DNA from: Gemmatimonadaceae bacterium
Lineage (GTDB): Bacteria > Gemmatimonadota > Gemmatimonadetes > Gemmatimonadales > Gemmatimonadaceae
NCBI GenBank assembly: GCA_025928185.1
Contig: JAICKA010000001.1
Span: 62,001 to 126,000 of the forward strand
Length of the DNA stretch: 64,000 bases
Direction of reading: 5' to 3'
The translations under genes and the position numbers were made by a program. Positions 60,345 to 64,000 of this stretch are shown one piece after another; position 1 is the stretch's first letter, and each line of letters opens with the position of its first letter. A model generated the notes under the pieces. The model worked only from the letters and a program-made list of their open reading frames with translations, was not told the origin of the DNA and made no database searches.

Positions 60345-61064
60345 TCACGCCTCGCGCGCGGTTGATTCCGTGCCCCCGCCCGGCTGCCCCAGGGCAAGCA
60401 CGCGCTCGAACAGCTCGCGCGTCGCGGTCCGGCAACTTTCACCAAGGCAGGTTTGTGGGCGCACACCGACGATGCGGCCGCCAGCAATGCGCGGCGTCGC
60501 GATCGGCAGATGAACGCGCGTGCCGTCCTCCAGCATCAACGTCGGAGTGCCGCGCACGCCGTAGCGTGTGCGACCAAGCTCGAACTCCGCTTCCACCTGC
60601 TGGCGCACCACGCTGCCCTCGAGTGCACGCTGCACGCGTGCAACGTCGCCACCCAGCTCGCGCACGAGATCGAGCAATACGTCGGGCTTGCCGATATTTC
60701 GGCTCTCGGCGAAGAACGCCCGCCGGACGCGGAGGTCGAGCGCGTGCGCCAGTTGCGCGTCTTCGTCCGCTATCGCGCGCACGGCGACGAATGCCGGCAG
60801 CGTCGTCGTCGGCCAGTCGTCCCCATCGAACACCTTGAAGTCGGCTGCCGGTTCCTGCACGGCAGCGAGCCACCATTCTTCAGCGAGTAGCGCTCGCGGC
60901 GCCGGCCGCCCGAGCACCTCGAGTGGAAATGGGCGCGTGCGCACGCGAACGCGGCCTGCGTACTCCGGTTCCACCTGTCGCAGGCGCACGGCCGCGATGT
61001 AGCACCAGGGTCAGTAGTATTCCGCCCACTCCCACAGCTCGGGAATGCGTGTGTCGTTTGTCAT
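60345..61064 (-). CDS. DsbA/FrnE-like thiol oxidoreductase with in-frame TGA at active-site position (candidate selenoprotein, UPWC)
   Basis: MTNDTRIPELWEWAEYY-[TGA]-PWCYIAAVRLRQVEPEYAG... continuous frame; GTPTLMLEDG cis-Pro region; start overlaps AhpD-like stop (ATGA). Confidence 0.8.
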
Positions 61065-62413
61065 CGCGCGGGTGCTGGTTCGTGGTGGTCGGGCGCAGCC
61101 GCGGCGCGGCTCGCAGCGCGGGGTCGCGGCTGGTAGCTGCCGACGTCGGCGCCGAGCGAGATGGCGAGGCGGTTCCAGCCGTTGATCGTCACGATCGCCA
61201 GCGTCAGATCGACGAGCTCCTTTTCGTCGAAGTGTTCGCGGACGCTCTCGTACAGCTCGTCCGTGACGCCATTGGGGATGAGCGTCACCGCTTCGGTCCA
61301 GGCGAGCGCCGCTCGTTCGCGCGGCGTGTAGAACGGCGCCTCGCGCCAGGCGCTCAGGACGTAGATGCGCTGCTCCGTCTCGCCCGCCGCCCGCGCGTCC
61401 TTGCTGTGCATGTCGAGACAGTAGGCGCACCCGTTGATCTCGGACGAGCGCAGCTTCACCAGCTCGAGCAGCGAGTGCTCGAGGCCGGAGCTCTGCGTAT
61501 ACTGCTGGAGCGCATACATGGCGTGCACCGCGCCGGGTGCAACGCGCGCGTAGTCGAGTCTGCGTGTCACGGAATTCTCCTGACGTTGCATGTTATCATC
61601 GTTTGCATCAGCAGATTGGTTGCTGCAAGATCGGTGCTGCCTCGACATTCCGCACCGTGAGAGGACGCGGCCTTGCCGCTGCAGCACCACGCGGCGATAG
61701 TGCGGCGCCGCCGTCGTCTTGATGTCGAACGGTGCCGTGCGCGAGAGATCGTAGAGGCGGTGGAACACGGCCTCGTGCTCGTCGGGCGTCGTGAGATCGC
61801 CGGGCCGCGCGCGTCCCGTCGGGACGATGAAGAACACCGACCAGAGCGCGATGCCGAGTCCACCGAGCAGCCGGATCATCGGCTCCAGATCGTCGCGATT
61901 GTGGCGCGAGATCGTGGTATTGATCTGCGTCGACAGCCCCATCGTCCGTGCAGCAGCGAGCATGCGCAGCGTCCAGTTGTACGATCCGTCGACGCCGCGA
62001 AAGCGGTCGTGGATGACGGCGGTCGACCCGTCGAGGCTCACCGCGAGTCGTGCGAGTCCCGCGTCGCGCAGCTCCGTCAACACGGCTTCGCTCATCCGCG
62101 GCGTGCCGGATGGCGTCAGCGCCATGCGCAAGCCGATAGAAGTCCCATATTCAACGATGCGTACGACGTCCGGACGTTCGAGGGGATCGCCGCCGGTGAG
62201 CACGACGAGCGGGTGTCCCATGGCGCGAATCTCGTCGAGCAGGCGCATCGCCTCGTCGGTCGACAACTCGGCAGAATCGCGGAACGGACGCGCCGAGGCG
62301 CGACAGTGCAGGCACGCGAGCTGGCAGGCCTGCGTCATTTCCCAAATGACGATGAACGGCGTGGTCGCGAAGTCGACGTCGGCGAGGGATGGGCGCACGG
62401 CAGTTGCTGGCAT
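61061..62413 (-). CDS. Single ORF: N-terminal radical SAM domain (appears truncated) reading into AhpD-like carboxymuconolactone decarboxylase domain; AhpD part probably starts independently at GTG 61570
   Basis: CQLACLHCRASA (CxxxCxxC) ... SSEINGCAYCLDMHSKDARAAGETEQRIYVLSAWREAPFYTPRERAALAWTEAVT; AGGAG 7 nt upstream of GTG at 61568-61570. Confidence 0.85.
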   Translation of the reverse strand: MPATAVRPSLADVDFATTPFIVIWEMTQACQLACLHCRASARPFRDSAELSTDEAMRLLDEIRAMGHPLVVLTGGDPLERPDVVRIVEYGTSIGLRMALTPSGTPRMSEAVLTELRDAGLARLAVSLDGSTAVIHDRFRGVDGSYNWTLRMLAAARTMGLSTQINTTISRHNRDDLEPMIRLLGGLGIALWSVFFIVPTGRARPGDLTTPDEHEAVFHRLYDLSRTAPFDIKTTAAPHYRRVVLQRQGRVLSRCGMSRQHRSCSNQSADANDDNMQRQENSVTRRLDYARVAPGAVHAMYALQQYTQSSGLEHSLLELVKLRSSEINGCAYCLDMHSKDARAAGETEQRIYVLSAWREAPFYTPRERAALAWTEAVTLIPNGVTDELYESVREHFDEKELVDLTLAIVTINGWNRLAISLGADVGSYQPRPRAASRAAAAPDHHEPAPAR

Positions 62414-62448
62414 GTTGCGAACGGTCGCGCGGCCAAGCCAGCATCGGC

Positions 62449-62462
62449 GTGACGGTTGTCAC
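62449..62462. promoter_or_regulatory. Possible Crp/Fnr-family dyad
   Basis: GTGAC-GGTT-GTCAC between divergent genes, 36 bp upstream of the radical SAM start. Confidence 0.4.
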
Positions 62463-62611
62463 TCGCGCAGGCGGCGATTCGCCCGATCGTGATGTCAGCG
62501 AAACCCCGAACCGGGTGCGACGTTTCCCCGATTCCTCCGGAGCCGTTGCGCACGCTACTTGTCCTGCACTCAGGAATGTCGTAGAACGGCACCATTGCCA
62601 GGAGGCCTGTC

Positions 62612-63124
62612 ATGGATTGGCCCTACGCCCATCTGCTCATCAACCACTTCCCGATCATCCTGACGGTGGCCGGCGCTGCGGCAGCCGTCGTCGGCTTGTG
62701 GATGCGACGGCGGGGCCTCTGGCTGTATGCCGTCGCCACGTTGACGTTGGCCGGGCTCTCGATCTATCCGACCTTTCTCACCGGAGATGAAGCCAAGGAC
62801 ACGTTCAAGCGCGTCAACCCCTGGTACATCGTGCGCGGCAGCATCGACACTCACGAAGAAGCGGCAGAAGTGACGCTCTGGGTGGTGCTCGCGGTCGGTG
62901 TGATTGCCGCGTATGCCTGGTGGCGATCGGTGCGACGCGGCGGCGAGTCGCAGCCGCCGACGTGGTTGCGCGCGCTGGTCGTCGTAAGCTCGCTGGTGGG
63001 GCTCGGGTTCGTCACCTGGACGTCGCTACTTGGCGGCGAGATCGTTCACAAGTCGCCGATTCTCGAGGCACCGCAGCCGCCGGCTGTGCAAGCACCGGCG
63101 ACCGGCGTGAGCGCGCCGCCGTGA
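62612..63124 (+). CDS. DUF2231-like membrane protein
   Basis: MDWPYAHLLINHFPIILTVAGAAAAVVGLWMRRRGLWLYAVATLTLAGLSIYPTFLTGDEAKD. Confidence 0.88.
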   Translation: MDWPYAHLLINHFPIILTVAGAAAAVVGLWMRRRGLWLYAVATLTLAGLSIYPTFLTGDEAKDTFKRVNPWYIVRGSIDTHEEAAEVTLWVVLAVGVIAAYAWWRSVRRGGESQPPTWLRALVVVSSLVGLGFVTWTSLLGGEIVHKSPILEAPQPPAVQAPATGVSAPP

Positions 63125-63146
63125 TCGGACGAGCGTGATCTAACTC

Positions 63147-63845
63147 ATGCCCCGATCAAAGCATCTCGAACGCCACTTCACGCAGCGCATCGGCTGGCTG
63201 CGCGCCGCCGTGCTGGGAGCGAACGACGGCATCGTGTCGACGGCCGCGCTGGTCGTCGGGGTCGCCGCCGCGGAGAGTACGCGCAGCTCGATTCTCCTGG
63301 CTGGACTCGCCGGCCTCGTTGCCGGCGCGATGTCCATGGCGGCCGGCGAATATGTCTCCGTGAGCTCGCAGGCAGATACCGAAAAGGCGGACCTCACGCG
63401 CGAGCGAAGGGAGCTTTCCGAATTGCCGGAGTCCGAGCTCGACGAGCTGCAGGGCATCTACGTCCAGCGTGGACTCGATGCCGGACTCGCGCGGCGCGTC
63501 GCCGAACAACTCACGGCTCACGACGCACTCGCCGCGCACGCGCGTGACGAGCTGGGAATCACCGAGACGCAGACGGCACGCCCGATCCAGGCGGCTGTCG
63601 CGTCGGCGCTGACGTTCTCCGTGGGCGCCGCGCTGCCGCTGATCGTCGCCGTGCTTGCGCCGCCAATGCACATCATCGCGCTCGTCTCGGCCGCATCGCT
63701 CGTATCCCTCGCGGTGCTCGGCACCGTCGCGGCGCACGCGGGCGGCGCGAGCCGGCTCCGCGGCGCGGTGCGCGTCACCTTCTGGAGCGCGCTGGCCCTC
63801 GCGCTGACAGCCGCGGTCGGACGGCTGTTCGGGACACAGGTCTGA
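63147..63845 (+). CDS. VIT1/CCC1 family Fe/Mn transporter
   Basis: RIGWLRAAVLGANDGIVSTAALVVGVAAAE; AGAMSMAAGEYVSVSSQADTEKADL. Confidence 0.95.
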   Translation: MPRSKHLERHFTQRIGWLRAAVLGANDGIVSTAALVVGVAAAESTRSSILLAGLAGLVAGAMSMAAGEYVSVSSQADTEKADLTRERRELSELPESELDELQGIYVQRGLDAGLARRVAEQLTAHDALAAHARDELGITETQTARPIQAAVASALTFSVGAALPLIVAVLAPPMHIIALVSAASLVSLAVLGTVAAHAGGASRLRGAVRVTFWSALALALTAAVGRLFGTQV

Positions 63846-63875
63846 ATGCCCGCGGATGAGCGATGTCGATCGCGC

Positions 63876-64000
63876 TCACTCCGCCATCTTCCCGTTCACG
63901 ACGCGCCACGTGTCGCGCGCAATGAGCAATTCCTCATCGGTCGGAATGACCCACAGCTGCACGCGCGACGCGGCCGCGTCGAACCGGCCCTCGCTGCCGG
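63876..64000 (-). CDS. ackA: Acetate kinase, C-terminal fragment (cut by window edge)
   Basis: Minus-strand translation [40 protein letters not shown]; VIPTxEELxIARDT signature. Confidence 0.88.
   Translation of the reverse strand, partial: GSEGRFDAAASRVQLWVIPTDEELLIARDTWRVVNGKMAE

Overview
GC-rich bacterial chromosomal window whose gene style suggests Gemmatimonadota or a relative (tentative inference from protein content; no rRNA marker present). I support about 55 protein-coding genes, partial at both edges: a TPR-type exported protein at the left edge and the acetate kinase C-terminus at the right edge. No rRNA, tRNA, CRISPR array, prophage or transposase was recognised. Clear units: a PaoABC-type molybdenum aldehyde/xanthine oxidoreductase operon (8.0-12.0 kb); DUF969-DUF979-DUF2891 (24.8-27.4 kb); glnS; a BlaI/M56 regulatory pair with a very clear promoter/operator; DUF3311-SSS transporter-M20 hydrolase; VanX-like dipeptidase; a giant carboxypeptidase-regulatory/TonB-receptor-like protein; and a redox cluster (56.5-63.9 kb) with threonine deaminase, MerR, DUF542, a peroxiredoxin-like protein, AhpD-like and DsbA-like proteins. 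The most notable observation is an in-frame TGA exactly at the first Cys of a CPWC active site in the DsbA-like gene (61011-61013, minus strand), which makes it a candidate selenoprotein (UPWC). Other notable points: a textbook MerR-type 19-bp-spacer promoter driving ilvA-merR-DUF542-Prx-like; a ~85-bp near-perfect inverted repeat pair in a 675-bp intergenic region; a window-wide set of intergenic short tandem/palindromic micro-repeats; and several unusual domain fusions (cyanophycinase plus pseudo-beta-lactamase, Trx-like plus Tat plus 2Fe-2S, M56 plus TonB-plug-like, TonB receptor plus LTxxQ-like tail). All assignments come from reading the sequence and translations; no searches were run.
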